A DNA stretch of 64,000 bases. It comes from Roseitranquillus sediminis (GTDB taxonomy: Bacteria; Pseudomonadota; Alphaproteobacteria; Rhodobacterales; Rhodobacteraceae). The position numbers were made by a program, and so were the translations under genes. The DNA lies in the NCBI RefSeq assembly GCF_016918935.1, contig NZ_JAFFOB010000014.1, positions 124,001 through 188,000 on the forward strand, written 5' to 3'. The notes beneath the pieces are model-generated. The model did no database searches, was not told where the DNA came from, and was given only the letters and a program-made list of their open reading frames with translations. This document shows, piece by piece, positions 44,294 to 52,203 of the stretch (position 1 is the stretch's first letter; every line of letters starts with the position of its first letter).

Positions 44294-46144
44294 TCACGCC
44301 GCCCCGGCCTCCTCCAGCCGCTCGACCGCCGCGACCCAGAGCGCCTCGGCTCGGTCGAGCGCCTGCATTACTTCGGCGTACTTCTTTTGCCAGACCTCGG
44401 CCTGCGACAGCCGCTCGGCCTCGTAGACAGCCGGATCGGCGAGTCGCGAGGCCAGCGTGTCGCGCATCTGCTCGAGCTTTGCGACACGCTGCTCGGCCGT
44501 CCGCGCCTCCTGCCTGAGGGAGGCGATGGCGTCGCGCGACGGCCGCTTGGGTTTTTCCGGCGCAGGCTTGCGCGACGGCGGCTCGCGGTCGGCGAGCAGA
44601 TGCTCGCGATACGCGTCTAGGTCGCGCACCCACGGATGCACCTCGCCACCGCTGACCAGCCAGAGGGTGTCGGCGACGTGGGAGAGGAGGTGCATGTCGT
44701 GGCTGACGAGGATCACGGCGCCGGAATAGGCAGTCAGCGCCTCGACCAGCGCCTCGCGGCTCTCGATGTCGAGGTGGTTCGTCGGCTCGTCGAGGATCAG
44801 CAGGTGCGGCGCATCGATGGTGGCGATCAGCAGTGACAGCCGCGCCTTCTGGCCGCCCGACAGTCGCCCCACCACCACGTCCGCCTGGTCGGCGGTCAGG
44901 CCGAAGCCCGCGAGCCGCGCGCGCAGCCGCGCCGGCGCCTCCTCGGGCCTCAGGCGGCGCAGGTGGTCGAGCGGCGTTTCGTCCGCGTGCAGCTCGTCGA
45001 GCTGGTGCTGTGCGAAGTAGCCGATGCGCAGCTTGCGCGAGCGGACGATGCCGCCGTCCATCGGATCGAGCTTCTCCGCGATCAGCTTCGACAGCGTGGA
45101 CTTGCCCTCGCCGTTGCGGCCGAGCAGCGCGATCCGATCGTCCTGGTCAATCCGGAGGTCGAGCCCGCGCAGCACCGCCCGACCGTCATATCCGACGCTC
45201 GCGCCCCGCAGGTTGACGATGGGGGGCGACAGCTCCTCGGGCTCGGGGAAGCTGAAGCGGTGGAGCGCGGCCTCCTGCGGCGTCGTGATCGGCTTCATCC
45301 GCGCGATCATTTTGAGGCGGGACTGCGCCTGCACGGCCTTCGATGCCTTGGCGCGAAATCGGTCGACGAAGCTCTGCAAGTGCGCCCGCCGCGCCTCCTG
45401 CTTGCGGGCCTCGGCCTCGGCCACCGCGATGCGCGCGGCGCGAGTTTCGGCAAAGGTGTCGTAGGGGCCCTGGTAAAGCGTCAGCTTGCGATCCTCGAGG
45501 TGCAGGATCGAACTAACCGCGCGGTTCAGCAGACCGCGATCGTGGCTGATCACGAGGACGGTGTGTGGATAGCGCGCCAAATAGCTTTCGAGCCAAAGTG
45601 CACCCTCGAGATCGAGGTAGTTTGTGGGCTCGTCGAGCAGCAGCAGGTCGGGGGCCGAGAACAGAACGCCCGCCAGCGCCACTCGCATCCTCCAGCCGCC
45701 GGAGAAGGCCGAGCAGGGCATCGCCTGCTCCGCCTCCGAGAAGCCCAGGCCTTTGAGGATCGACGCGGCGCGCCCCTCGGCGGACCATGCGTCGATGTCG
45801 GCGAGCCGCGTCTGCACCTCGGCGATCCGGTTCGGGTCCGCTGTCCGCTCCGCCTCGGCCATCAGCTCTCGCCGCTCGGCATCGGCCGCGAGCACGGTGT
45901 CGAGGAGCGAAGTCTCGGACGACGGCACCTCCTGCGCCACTCCGCCGATGCGCGCGCCCTTCGGCACGCCTATCGAGCCGCCGTCGAGGGTGAGCTCTCC
46001 GCGGATCAAGCGGAAGAGCGTGGTCTTGCCGGTGCCGTTGCGGCCAACGACGCCCACCTTGTGCCCTGACGGTATGGCCGCGGACGCACCCTCGAACAGA
46101 GGACGTCCGGCGATGGAGAAGCTGATGTCGTCGATGCGGAGCAT
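44294..46144 (-). CDS. ABC-F family ATPase (Uup/EttA-like)
   Basis: The 616-residue soluble protein has two ABC domains. Walker A motifs are GRNGTGKTTLF and GRNGEGKSTLS; signature motifs are SGGWRMRVALAG and LSGGQKARLSLL; Walker B motifs are LLLLDEPTNYLDLEG and LLILDEPTNHLDIE. A charged linker helix lies between the domains (ARKQEARRAHLQSFVDRFRA), and a Lys/Arg/Glu coiled-coil tail closes the protein. No membrane segments exist. ABC-F proteins bind the ribosomal E site and relieve stalling; the C-terminal extension suggests a Uup-like member. ATG at 46144 diverges from ndk. Confidence 0.9.
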   Translation of the reverse strand: MLRIDDISFSIAGRPLFEGASAAIPSGHKVGVVGRNGTGKTTLFRLIRGELTLDGGSIGVPKGARIGGVAQEVPSSETSLLDTVLAADAERRELMAEAERTADPNRIAEVQTRLADIDAWSAEGRAASILKGLGFSEAEQAMPCSAFSGGWRMRVALAGVLFSAPDLLLLDEPTNYLDLEGALWLESYLARYPHTVLVISHDRGLLNRAVSSILHLEDRKLTLYQGPYDTFAETRAARIAVAEAEARKQEARRAHLQSFVDRFRAKASKAVQAQSRLKMIARMKPITTPQEAALHRFSFPEPEELSPPIVNLRGASVGYDGRAVLRGLDLRIDQDDRIALLGRNGEGKSTLSKLIAEKLDPMDGGIVRSRKLRIGYFAQHQLDELHADETPLDHLRRLRPEEAPARLRARLAGFGLTADQADVVVGRLSGGQKARLSLLIATIDAPHLLILDEPTNHLDIESREALVEALTAYSGAVILVSHDMHLLSHVADTLWLVSGGEVHPWVRDLDAYREHLLADREPPSRKPAPEKPKRPSRDAIASLRQEARTAEQRVAKLEQMRDTLASRLADPAVYEAERLSQAEVWQKKYAEVMQALDRAEALWVAAVERLEEAGAA

Positions 46145-46281
46145 GAGCGCGATGTGTCCCAGCCGCGCGTGCGTGTCAATTCCGCCGCGCGGTGCGACGG
46201 CTTTCCTCCGCAAGGACCCCATGCTAGGGGATCGCCGACCCGCGAGCGCGACGCTCCACCATCACGAGACGAGGCCCTGCA

Positions 46282-46704
46282 ATGGCGACCGAACGCACCC
46301 TGTCCATCATCAAGCCCGATGCGACCAAGCGCAATCTGACCGGCAAGATCAACGCCAAGTTCGAGGAGGCGGGCCTGCGCATCGTTGCCCAGAAGCGCGT
46401 CCTCCTCACCAAGGCGCAGGCGGGCGAGTTCTACAAGGTCCACGCCGAGCGTCCCTTCTACGACGAACTGACCGAGTTCATGGCCTCCGGTCCGGTCGTC
46501 GTGCAGGTGCTCGAAGGCGAGGGCGCGATCGCGAAGAATCGTGAGGTCATGGGCGCGACCAACCCCGCCGACGCGGCCGCCGGCACCGTCCGAGCGGAGT
46601 TCGCCGAGTCCGTCGGCGAGAATTCAGTCCACGGCTCGGACGCGCCCGAGACTGCGGCGGACGAGATTGCGTTCTTCTTTTCCGCGCTCGAGATCGTCGG
46701 CTGA
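46282..46704 (+). CDS. ndk: Nucleoside diphosphate kinase
   Basis: The 140-residue enzyme transfers the gamma phosphate between nucleoside di- and triphosphates through a phosphohistidine. [56 protein letters not shown] and [12 protein letters not shown] (catalytic H117) are all present; length is standard. Upstream is GAGACGAGGCCCTGCA before the ATG. A strong hairpin follows its stop codon. Confidence 0.97.
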   Translation: MATERTLSIIKPDATKRNLTGKINAKFEEAGLRIVAQKRVLLTKAQAGEFYKVHAERPFYDELTEFMASGPVVVQVLEGEGAIAKNREVMGATNPADAAAGTVRAEFAESVGENSVHGSDAPETAADEIAFFFSALEIVG

Positions 46705-46713
46705 AACTCTACT

Positions 46714-46739
46714 GCGCGGTGGCCGGTGGGCCGCCGCGC
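46714..46739. terminator. Bidirectional hairpin between ndk and YqaE gene
   Basis: The 26-nt element starts GCGCGGTGGCC, has loop GGTG and ends GGGCCGCCGCGC, pairing as an 11-bp stem with one G-T wobble. It fills the 34-nt gap between the convergent genes and touches the stop codon of the minus-strand gene, so it can end transcripts from both sides. Confidence 0.6.
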
Positions 46740-46897
46740 TACTTCTTCGCGATAACCCAGACCGCGTGCACGATGCCGGGGATGTAGCCCAGCAGCGTCA
46801 GTACGATGTTTATCCAGAAATGCTTGCCGAGCCCGACCTGGAGGAACACCCCCAGCGGCGGCAGCAGTATCGCGACGATGATGCGGATCAGGTCCAC
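46739..46897 (-). CDS. YqaE/Pmp3-family small membrane peptide
   Basis: The 52-residue peptide has two helices and the Pmp3 signature: DLIRIIVAILLPPLGVFLQV then GLGKHFWINIVLTLLGYIPG and IVHAVWVIAKK. Relatives in plants and yeast are stress-induced, and bacterial members are of unknown role. GTG at 46897 is preceded by AGAGGAGACAC, a good ribosome binding site. Upstream in-frame sequence is not homologous to the family. Confidence 0.85.
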   Translation of the reverse strand: MDLIRIIVAILLPPLGVFLQVGLGKHFWINIVLTLLGYIPGIVHAVWVIAKK

Positions 46898-46959
46898 CCG
46901 TGTCTCCTCTTCCCACTCTGGCCAAGTGCGCGAGGCTCGCGGCAGTTCCGCGGAGCGCG

Positions 46960-47064
46960 TCAGATGTCGGCCCAGTCGCGATAGCGAAACGGAGCCGGCG
47001 GCTTGGTGGGTGCCGGAGGCACACGCTCCGGCGAGGTTTGAATCGGCGGTGTCTGCGAGTTCAT
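46960..47064 (-). CDS. Small proline-rich ORF (34 residues)
   Basis: An ATG at 47064, 10 nt after AAGGAC, opens a 34-codon frame: MNSQTPPIQTSPERVPPAP then TKPPAPFRYRDWADI. Nearly a third of residues are Pro. The ending FRYRDWADI faintly recalls the RYGDWE motif that closes DUF1674 proteins (succinate dehydrogenase assembly), but the protein is too short to claim that. It sits between the chemotaxis operon and the YqaE gene on the same strand. Confidence 0.4.
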   Translation of the reverse strand: MNSQTPPIQTSPERVPPAPTKPPAPFRYRDWADI

Positions 47065-47076
47065 CGCGGTCGTCCT

Positions 47077-47418
47077 TCAGAACAGCGTGAGTTCCCCGGA
47101 ATCGGCATCGGCCACCGGCTGGCTGGCGAGTCGGGAGGCCACTGACTTCATGCGCGCGTGGCGCTCCAGTCCCTGCAGGTTGCGGTCCCGCAGGTTGCCG
47201 TCGGCGACACCTCTCAGGATGGCGCCGAGGTCGCACAGGGTCTGATGCAGGCGGTCGACCTCCTGGAGATCGACAGCCGCGCCGCGAGTCACAACCCCGC
47301 TGCGCGTCAGGTCCCCGATCCTCTCCCCGATCTGGTGGGTGGTACTTGCAAGCCGGGCGAGCTCGTCCGCGATGGCGGCGATGAGGTCCCGGAGAGCATC
47401 ATCTTCCGCCTGCGTCAC
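47077..47418 (-). CDS. Small helical chemotaxis-operon protein with D-x3-Q motif (CheZ-like candidate)
   Basis: The 113-residue protein is the last gene of the chemotaxis operon, and its GTG start overlaps the stop of the receiver gene by 4 nt (47415-47418). It is predicted all-helical (DDALRDLIAAIADELARLAS; LQEVDRLHQTLCDLGAILRG) with a flexible second half ending DADSGELTLF. D55 and Q59 in EVDRLHQ match the spacing of the CheZ-family catalytic D-x3-Q, and the acidic-hydrophobic tail is reminiscent of CheZ's C-terminal CheY-docking peptide. I infer a possible phosphatase for the coupled receiver; homology to CheZ is not demonstrated, and an unrelated adaptor is equally possible. Confidence 0.6.
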   Translation of the reverse strand: MTQAEDDALRDLIAAIADELARLASTTHQIGERIGDLTRSGVVTRGAAVDLQEVDRLHQTLCDLGAILRGVADGNLRDRNLQGLERHARMKSVASRLASQPVADADSGELTLF

Positions 47419-47801
47419 AGCCGGCCCACGATCGCCTCGATCGCCGAGCGGAGACCGGCGGCCTCGAATGGCTTCTTGACGAAGTTGTTCATCCCGAGCT
47501 TGCGCCCGGTGTCGATGATTTCGCGGTCTGCCCGCCCGGTGATGAGCAGGAAGCCGACTCGGGCGGTTTTCGCGCCGCTGCGCAGCGCGTGGAGCAGCTG
47601 CAGACCGTTCATGCCTGGCATGTTGAAATCCGAGATGACGAGGTGCACCGGCGACTTCTCGAGGGTCTTGAGCGCGGACGGCCCATCCGCCGCGGTCACG
47701 ACGTTGCGGATTCCCATGGAGTCGAGGGCCTGGGTGATGAGGCCCCGGCTCGTCGACATGTCGTCGACGACCATGATGCGCAGTTGATCCCGAAGCGCCA
47801 T
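47415..47801 (-). CDS. CheY-like single-domain response regulator (second receiver)
   Basis: The 128-residue receiver has the acidic pair D13-D14 (MVVDDMSTSRG), phosphoacceptor D58 (HLVISDFNMPGMNGLQLL), T88 in LLITGRADREI, and a Lys pair at 109-110 (NFVKKPF). There is no output domain, so it works by binding a partner when phosphorylated by CheA. It differs clearly from the other CheY of the operon (51443-51808), suggesting a division of labour, such as motor control versus phosphate sink. ATG at 47801 has GGAAAACAAG upstream. Confidence 0.9.
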   Translation of the reverse strand: MALRDQLRIMVVDDMSTSRGLITQALDSMGIRNVVTAADGPSALKTLEKSPVHLVISDFNMPGMNGLQLLHALRSGAKTARVGFLLITGRADREIIDTGRKLGMNNFVKKPFEAAGLRSAIEAIVGRL

Positions 47802-47822
47802 CTTGTTTTCCTTCTTGCTCGA

Positions 47823-48698
47823 TTAGCGGCGGTTGGAGGGTTGGTGGCCGGGTGCATCCAGCCCGTAGGCGGTCACGCCGAGGCCTCGGAGGCCGAGCTT
47901 CTCCGGCTCCGGGATACGTTCGGAATGGCCGACAAAGATCGTTCCGCCCGGTGCGAGCGCCTCGCGAAAGCGGGGCCACAGCTTTCGCTGCGTCTCCTCG
48001 TGGAAATAGATCACCACGTTGCGGCAGAAGATCACGTCGAAGCGCCCGCGCATCGGCCAGTCCGCCAGCAAGTTCAGCTCCCGGACGACGACGAGCTCTC
48101 TCAAGGCGGGCCGGGCGCGGAACATGTCGCCGACGCGCTCGAAGAAGCGCTCACGGTCGGCGGGTTTTACGCCCTTCATCGCGTCACCGCCGTAGGTCGC
48201 CTCGCGCGCGGCCTTGAGGATCACGGGGTCGATGTCGCTCGCCAGGATTCGAATGTCGCGCCGGCCCGCCGACGGGTCGAGGCGCAGGATCTCCATGGCG
48301 ATCGAGCAGGGCTCCTGTCCGCTGGAGCAGCCGGCCGACCAGATCCGCACGCGCCCGCCGCTGGCCGCGCGCGCCAGCAGCGAGGGCAGGATCTCGTTCC
48401 TCAGCATCTCGAAATGGTGAATTTCGCGAAAGAAATGCGAGACGTTGGTCGTCAACACAGAGATCATCTGGCGACGCTCGCTCGCACCGTCTTCCCGCTC
48501 GACAAGGTCGACATACGCGTCGAAGTCGGTGAGGGCGATCGCGCGCATCCGGCGTGAGACGCGCGACTGCACCATGGCGAGCTTGGTCGGTGGGATCATC
48601 AGCCCCGCTTCGCGCGCCGCCAGCGCCGCGATGCGGTCGAACGTCGCCCGCGCCAGTGCTGTCTGGCGCATCTCAGGTGCCGCCTGCATCAGGCTCAA
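47823..48698 (-). CDS. cheR: Chemotaxis protein methyltransferase CheR
   Basis: The 291-residue enzyme methylates glutamates of chemoreceptors with AdoMet. The N-terminal helical domain includes IPPTKLAMVQSRVSRRMRAI, followed by SVLTTNVSHFFREIHHFEML, the AdoMet loop WSAGCSSGQEPCSIAMEILR, LASDIDPVILKAAREATYG, and VIFCRNVVIYFHEETQRKLW. The likely start is TTG 48698, overlapping the cheW stop (TTGA); ATG 48689 three codons later is the alternative. No CheB methylesterase gene appears in the operon. Confidence 0.92.
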   Translation of the reverse strand: MSLMQAAPEMRQTALARATFDRIAALAAREAGLMIPPTKLAMVQSRVSRRMRAIALTDFDAYVDLVEREDGASERRQMISVLTTNVSHFFREIHHFEMLRNEILPSLLARAASGGRVRIWSAGCSSGQEPCSIAMEILRLDPSAGRRDIRILASDIDPVILKAAREATYGGDAMKGVKPADRERFFERVGDMFRARPALRELVVVRELNLLADWPMRGRFDVIFCRNVVIYFHEETQRKLWPRFREALAPGGTIFVGHSERIPEPEKLGLRGLGVTAYGLDAPGHQPSNRR

Positions 48699-49156
48699 GC
48701 AGCGATCGTTGCGGCCGTCGGCATGACCGACGAGAGGTCGAGGACCCGGATCATGCGGCCATCGACGATGGTCAGCGCCTTGATGAAGGTCTGCGCCTCG
48801 TCAGCGGCGAGCGACGGCGGCGGCGCCAGATCATCCTGCGGAACGGTCAGGATGTCGGAGACGGCCTCCACCAGCAGGCCAACCGTGCGGCCCGCGATGT
48901 CGACCACGATGATGACGTTGCGGTCCGTCACCTGGCCCCGCGGCAGGCCGAGCCGCGTCGCGAGGTCGATCACCGGCAGCACGGTCCCGCGCAGGTTGAT
49001 TACACCTCGGACATAGGCCGGCGAATGCGGCAGCGTCGTCGCACGGGTCCAACCGCGGATCTCGCGCACCGACATGATGTCGACGCTGTATTCCTGCTCT
49101 CCGACGCGGAACGACAGCAGCTCGACCGCGGCGCTTTTCTGCTTTTCGGTGCTCAT
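48695..49156 (-). CDS. cheW: Chemotaxis coupling protein CheW
   Basis: The 153-residue adaptor links receptors to CheA. It has the SH3-like CheW fold: ELLSFRVGEQEYSVDIMSVR, EIRGWTRATTLPHSPAYVRG, VINLRGTVLPVIDLATRLGL (conserved NLRG.V.PVIDL), NVIIVVDIAGRTVGLLVEAV and FIKALTIVDGRMIRVLDLSS. ATG 49156 is chosen because it gives the usual start; an upstream in-frame start would lie inside cheA. It follows cheA closely. Confidence 0.94.
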   Translation of the reverse strand: MSTEKQKSAAVELLSFRVGEQEYSVDIMSVREIRGWTRATTLPHSPAYVRGVINLRGTVLPVIDLATRLGLPRGQVTDRNVIIVVDIAGRTVGLLVEAVSDILTVPQDDLAPPPSLAADEAQTFIKALTIVDGRMIRVLDLSSVMPTAATIAA

Positions 49157-49163
49157 CGGATGG

Positions 49164-51431
49164 TCATCCTGCGAGGGCCAGTTCGGCCCGGGTGGAAATT
49201 CTGCTGCGGCCGCTGGCATTGGCGATCAGATCGATCGGGTCGAGGATCAGCGCGATTTGCCCGTCGCCGAGGATGGTGGCCGCCGCGACGCCCGGCACGT
49301 GGCCGTAGCTGTCGTGCAGGCCCTTGATGACGACCTGCCGCTGGTCCTCGATCGCGTCGACGACGAGCGCGGTGCGTGAGTTGTCTTCCTGCGTGATGAG
49401 CAGGACGATGGCGCCTGAATAGTCGCCGCGCGGTGTCCGGTAGCCGAGTTCGGTGCCGAGATCGAGGAGCGGCAGGAAGGCATCGCGGACCCGCACGACC
49501 TGCGTCTCGGGCCCCAGCGTCCGCACATCTGTCGAATTGAGCGTTAGGGTTTCGACGATGGCCGCCAGCGGAATGACCAGCGTCTCCTCCTCGACCCGCA
49601 CGACCATGCCGTCGAGCACGGCGAGGGTCAGCGGCAGCGAGATCGAGAAGGTCGTGCCCGCGCCCTCGCGCGACGTGATCGAGATGCGACCGCCGAGCGA
49701 GACAATCGCCGTCCTGACCACGTCCATCCCGACGCCACGGCCTGAGATGCTGGTGACCTCGGCCGCCGTCGAGAACCCTGGCATGAAGAGCAGGTTGTCG
49801 ATCTCGCTCTCGGTGAGCTGCGCATCCGCGGGGATGAGCTTCTTCTCGATGGCCTTCTTCAGCACACGTGCGCGATTGATGCCGGCGCCGTCGTCGCCGA
49901 TCTCGATGACAACACGGCCCGATCTGTGGCCGGCGCTCAGCGTGACCAGCCCCTCGGGCGACTTGCCAGCAGCGATCCGCGCCTCGGTCTTCTCCAGCCC
50001 GTGATCCACGGCGTTGCGGATCATGTGCATGAGTGGCTCGGCCAGAAGCTCGACCACCGTCTTGTCGATTTCGGTCGCCTCGCCATCGGTGTGCAGGCGC
50101 ACGTCCTTGCCGACGGCCGCCGCGGCCTCGCGCACGATCCTGCCCATCCGCTGGAAGAGCGACTTGACCGGCTGCGCGCGGATCATCATCACGCATTCTT
50201 GGATGTCTCGCGTGAGCTGCAGAAACTCGTCGAGGCGGCTCGAAGCGGGAGAGGTTTGCGGCACGCCGGCCTCGCGCACCGACTGCGACAGCATCGCCTG
50301 GTTGATGACGAGCTCGCCCACGAGATTGACCAGCCGGTCGATCCGCTCAAGGTCGACGCGCACCGTTGCGTGAGGGGCGGTGGGCTTTCTGTCGCTGGCG
50401 GCGGAAGGTGCCGCGGTGAGGGCGGGTCGTGTCGCCGTGGAGGGAGGTGCAAGTGCGACCGCCACCGGCACTGCAACCGACTCCGGCACGGCTACCGGCT
50501 CCGGCTCCGGAGTGGGAGCGGCGGGCGCGTCGTGCTCCGGCTCCACCTCGGCGACTGGAAGGTCGAGCAGGGGCAGGTCAGCCTCGCCGAGCGCATCGGC
50601 ATTGCTTTGCGCATCGTCGGCGGCCGTCTTGATGGAGAGCTCGCAGAGGCCGTCGACGAAGTCGAAGACCTCGCGGATCGTCGCCTCGTCGGTATCTGCC
50701 GTCAACAGTATGGTCCACGAGATGCAGGCCGCCGCCGGGTCGAGCGCATCAAGGTCCGGCACACGATCGGTGTCGGCGGTCACTTCGACCTCGCCCAGGT
50801 CGGCGAGGGCGCGCAGCAGGTAGAGCGGCTCGTTCCCGGTCGAGTAGAGCTCGTCCTTTGGCGCGAAGCGGATGAGCCAGGCGCCGGAGGCCGTCGCGCC
50901 TCCCTCGCCGAAGTCCATGCCGAAGTCGAGGTCCGGCAGCCCGCCGAGGCTCCCGAGGTCAGGCAGATCCCCGTCGCTGCCAAGCCCCGGCAGGTCGAGC
51001 GACATCGCCATGGGCTGGAAGTCTCCGATCTCTTCCTCCTCAAGATCGCCGCCCAGCGCCTCGAGCGCCTCAACGACCTGCTCGTGCGCCGCCGTCTCCA
51101 ATGTCTCGCCGTCGCGTGTAGCGCGGACGTGGTCCGCCAGCAGGTCTCCGCACCGGAAGAAGAGCTTCAGCCGGTCGCCGTCGACATCGATCCTGCCCGA
51201 CCGGACGCCGTCCAGCGCCGTCTCGAACGTGTGGGCAAAGGCCACCAGCGCGTCGAGCCCGAAGGCACCGGCGCCGCCCTTGATCGAGTGGACTGCGCGG
51301 AAGACGACGTTGATCGTCTCGCCGTCGGCCGCGCCGTCCTCGAGCATCTGCAAGCCGTCCTGCATCGCTTCGAGCAGCTCTTCGCACTCGATGAAGAACG
51401 AGGCGCGGATCTCTTCCATCGGGTCGGCCAT
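49164..51431 (-). CDS. cheA: Chemotaxis histidine kinase CheA
   Basis: The 755-residue kinase has the P1 Hpt domain with H48 (FRAVHSIKGGAGAFG), a P2-like region (about residues 185-270: AWLIRFAPKDELYSTGNEPL, then LTADTDEATIREVFDFVDGL), and a long Ala/Pro/Val linker (about 295-350). The P3 dimerisation helices follow (RIDRLVNLVGELVINQAMLS), then the P4 kinase core (HMIRNAVDHGLEKTE, VIEIGDDGAGINRARVLKK, SGRGVGMDVVRTAI) and a CheW-like P5 (LVIPLAAIVETLTLNST, VRDAFLPLLDLGTELGYR). It phosphorylates the two CheY proteins of the operon. cheW follows after 7 nt. Confidence 0.95.
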   Translation of the reverse strand: MADPMEEIRASFFIECEELLEAMQDGLQMLEDGAADGETINVVFRAVHSIKGGAGAFGLDALVAFAHTFETALDGVRSGRIDVDGDRLKLFFRCGDLLADHVRATRDGETLETAAHEQVVEALEALGGDLEEEEIGDFQPMAMSLDLPGLGSDGDLPDLGSLGGLPDLDFGMDFGEGGATASGAWLIRFAPKDELYSTGNEPLYLLRALADLGEVEVTADTDRVPDLDALDPAAACISWTILLTADTDEATIREVFDFVDGLCELSIKTAADDAQSNADALGEADLPLLDLPVAEVEPEHDAPAAPTPEPEPVAVPESVAVPVAVALAPPSTATRPALTAAPSAASDRKPTAPHATVRVDLERIDRLVNLVGELVINQAMLSQSVREAGVPQTSPASSRLDEFLQLTRDIQECVMMIRAQPVKSLFQRMGRIVREAAAAVGKDVRLHTDGEATEIDKTVVELLAEPLMHMIRNAVDHGLEKTEARIAAGKSPEGLVTLSAGHRSGRVVIEIGDDGAGINRARVLKKAIEKKLIPADAQLTESEIDNLLFMPGFSTAAEVTSISGRGVGMDVVRTAIVSLGGRISITSREGAGTTFSISLPLTLAVLDGMVVRVEEETLVIPLAAIVETLTLNSTDVRTLGPETQVVRVRDAFLPLLDLGTELGYRTPRGDYSGAIVLLITQEDNSRTALVVDAIEDQRQVVIKGLHDSYGHVPGVAAATILGDGQIALILDPIDLIANASGRSRISTRAELALAG

Positions 51432-51442
51432 CGTCGACTCCT

Positions 51443-51808
51443 TCAGCCGGCGACCATGTCAATGGCGCGGACGAGCTTTGCAGGATCGAAGGGCTTGACG
51501 ATCCAGCCCGTCGCGCCGGCCTCGCGAGCCCGCTGCTTGAGCTCCGGCGCGCTCTCGGTCGTCAGCACCAGGATTGGCACGCCGCGGTACTCCGGCCGCT
51601 TGCGCACGGCGGAGATGAAGCCGAAGCCGTCCATCCGCGGCATGTTGATGTCGGTGATGATCGCGTCCGGCTCGAGCCCCTCGAGGACTTCCAGCCCGTG
51701 GACGCCGTCTTCGGCGAAGTGCGCCTTGATGCCGACTTCGGTCAGCGCGAGGCGCAACATGTCGCGCATCGTGCGGCTGTCGTCCACGGCGAGAACTGTG
51801 CGGGTCAT
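51443..51808 (-). CDS. cheY: Chemotaxis response regulator CheY
   Basis: The 121-residue single receiver has D9-D10 (VLAVDDSRTMRDML), phosphoacceptor D53 (AIITDINMPRMDGFGFI), Thr83-84 in LVLTTESAPEL and Lys105 (GWIVKPFDPAKLV). SRTMRDMLRLALTEVG is typical of flagellar-type CheY. The ATG at 51808 overlaps the STAS gene stop by 4 nt. Upstream in-frame residues lie within the STAS gene. Confidence 0.93.
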   Translation of the reverse strand: MTRTVLAVDDSRTMRDMLRLALTEVGIKAHFAEDGVHGLEVLEGLEPDAIITDINMPRMDGFGFISAVRKRPEYRGVPILVLTTESAPELKQRAREAGATGWIVKPFDPAKLVRAIDMVAG

Positions 51809-52083
51809 GCTGTCGCTCCTTCGACGAGGCCCTCGGGCGTGAAGCCGAGGAGGCCGAGCTGCTCCACGCAAGCGTCGCTGACATTGACCAGCCTCAGCGC
51901 GTGACCCGAGGCGGCCCATGTCCTGGCAGCGGACACGATCACCTGGACGGCGAGGCTGCCGATGTGGCGGCTCGCGGCGGCATCGAGGTCGAGATCGGCG
52001 CCGCGCTGGCCGCGCAACTCGTCGGCCAGCGCAATAGCCGCCTTCTGGTCCAGCTTGACCGCAAGGGAGAGGCGCGTCGTCAT
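51805..52083 (-). CDS. STAS-domain protein heading the chemotaxis operon
   Basis: The 92-residue protein starts MTTRLSLAVKLDQKAAIALA and has the STAS fold pattern: an N-terminal strand, DLDLDAAASRHIGSLAVQVI (position of the usual phosphorylatable Ser is H-I-G-S), then AARTWAASGHALRLVNVSDA and CVEQLGLLGF. Similar small STAS proteins head chemotaxis operons in alphaproteobacteria, where their role is unclear. The ATG at 52083 is the chosen start. Confidence 0.82.
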   Translation of the reverse strand: MTTRLSLAVKLDQKAAIALADELRGQRGADLDLDAAASRHIGSLAVQVIVSAARTWAASGHALRLVNVSDACVEQLGLLGFTPEGLVEGATA

Positions 52084-52203
52084 TGCGGCCCCTCGCGTTC
52101 CTGCATGGCACGTGTCATCGAGCATCCCCGTCTCAGGCTCCGGCGGGAGCGATACGGGGCGCCGCGTTAAGGCCGGGTTACGGAAGGTTGACCTTTTGCC
52201 GCG

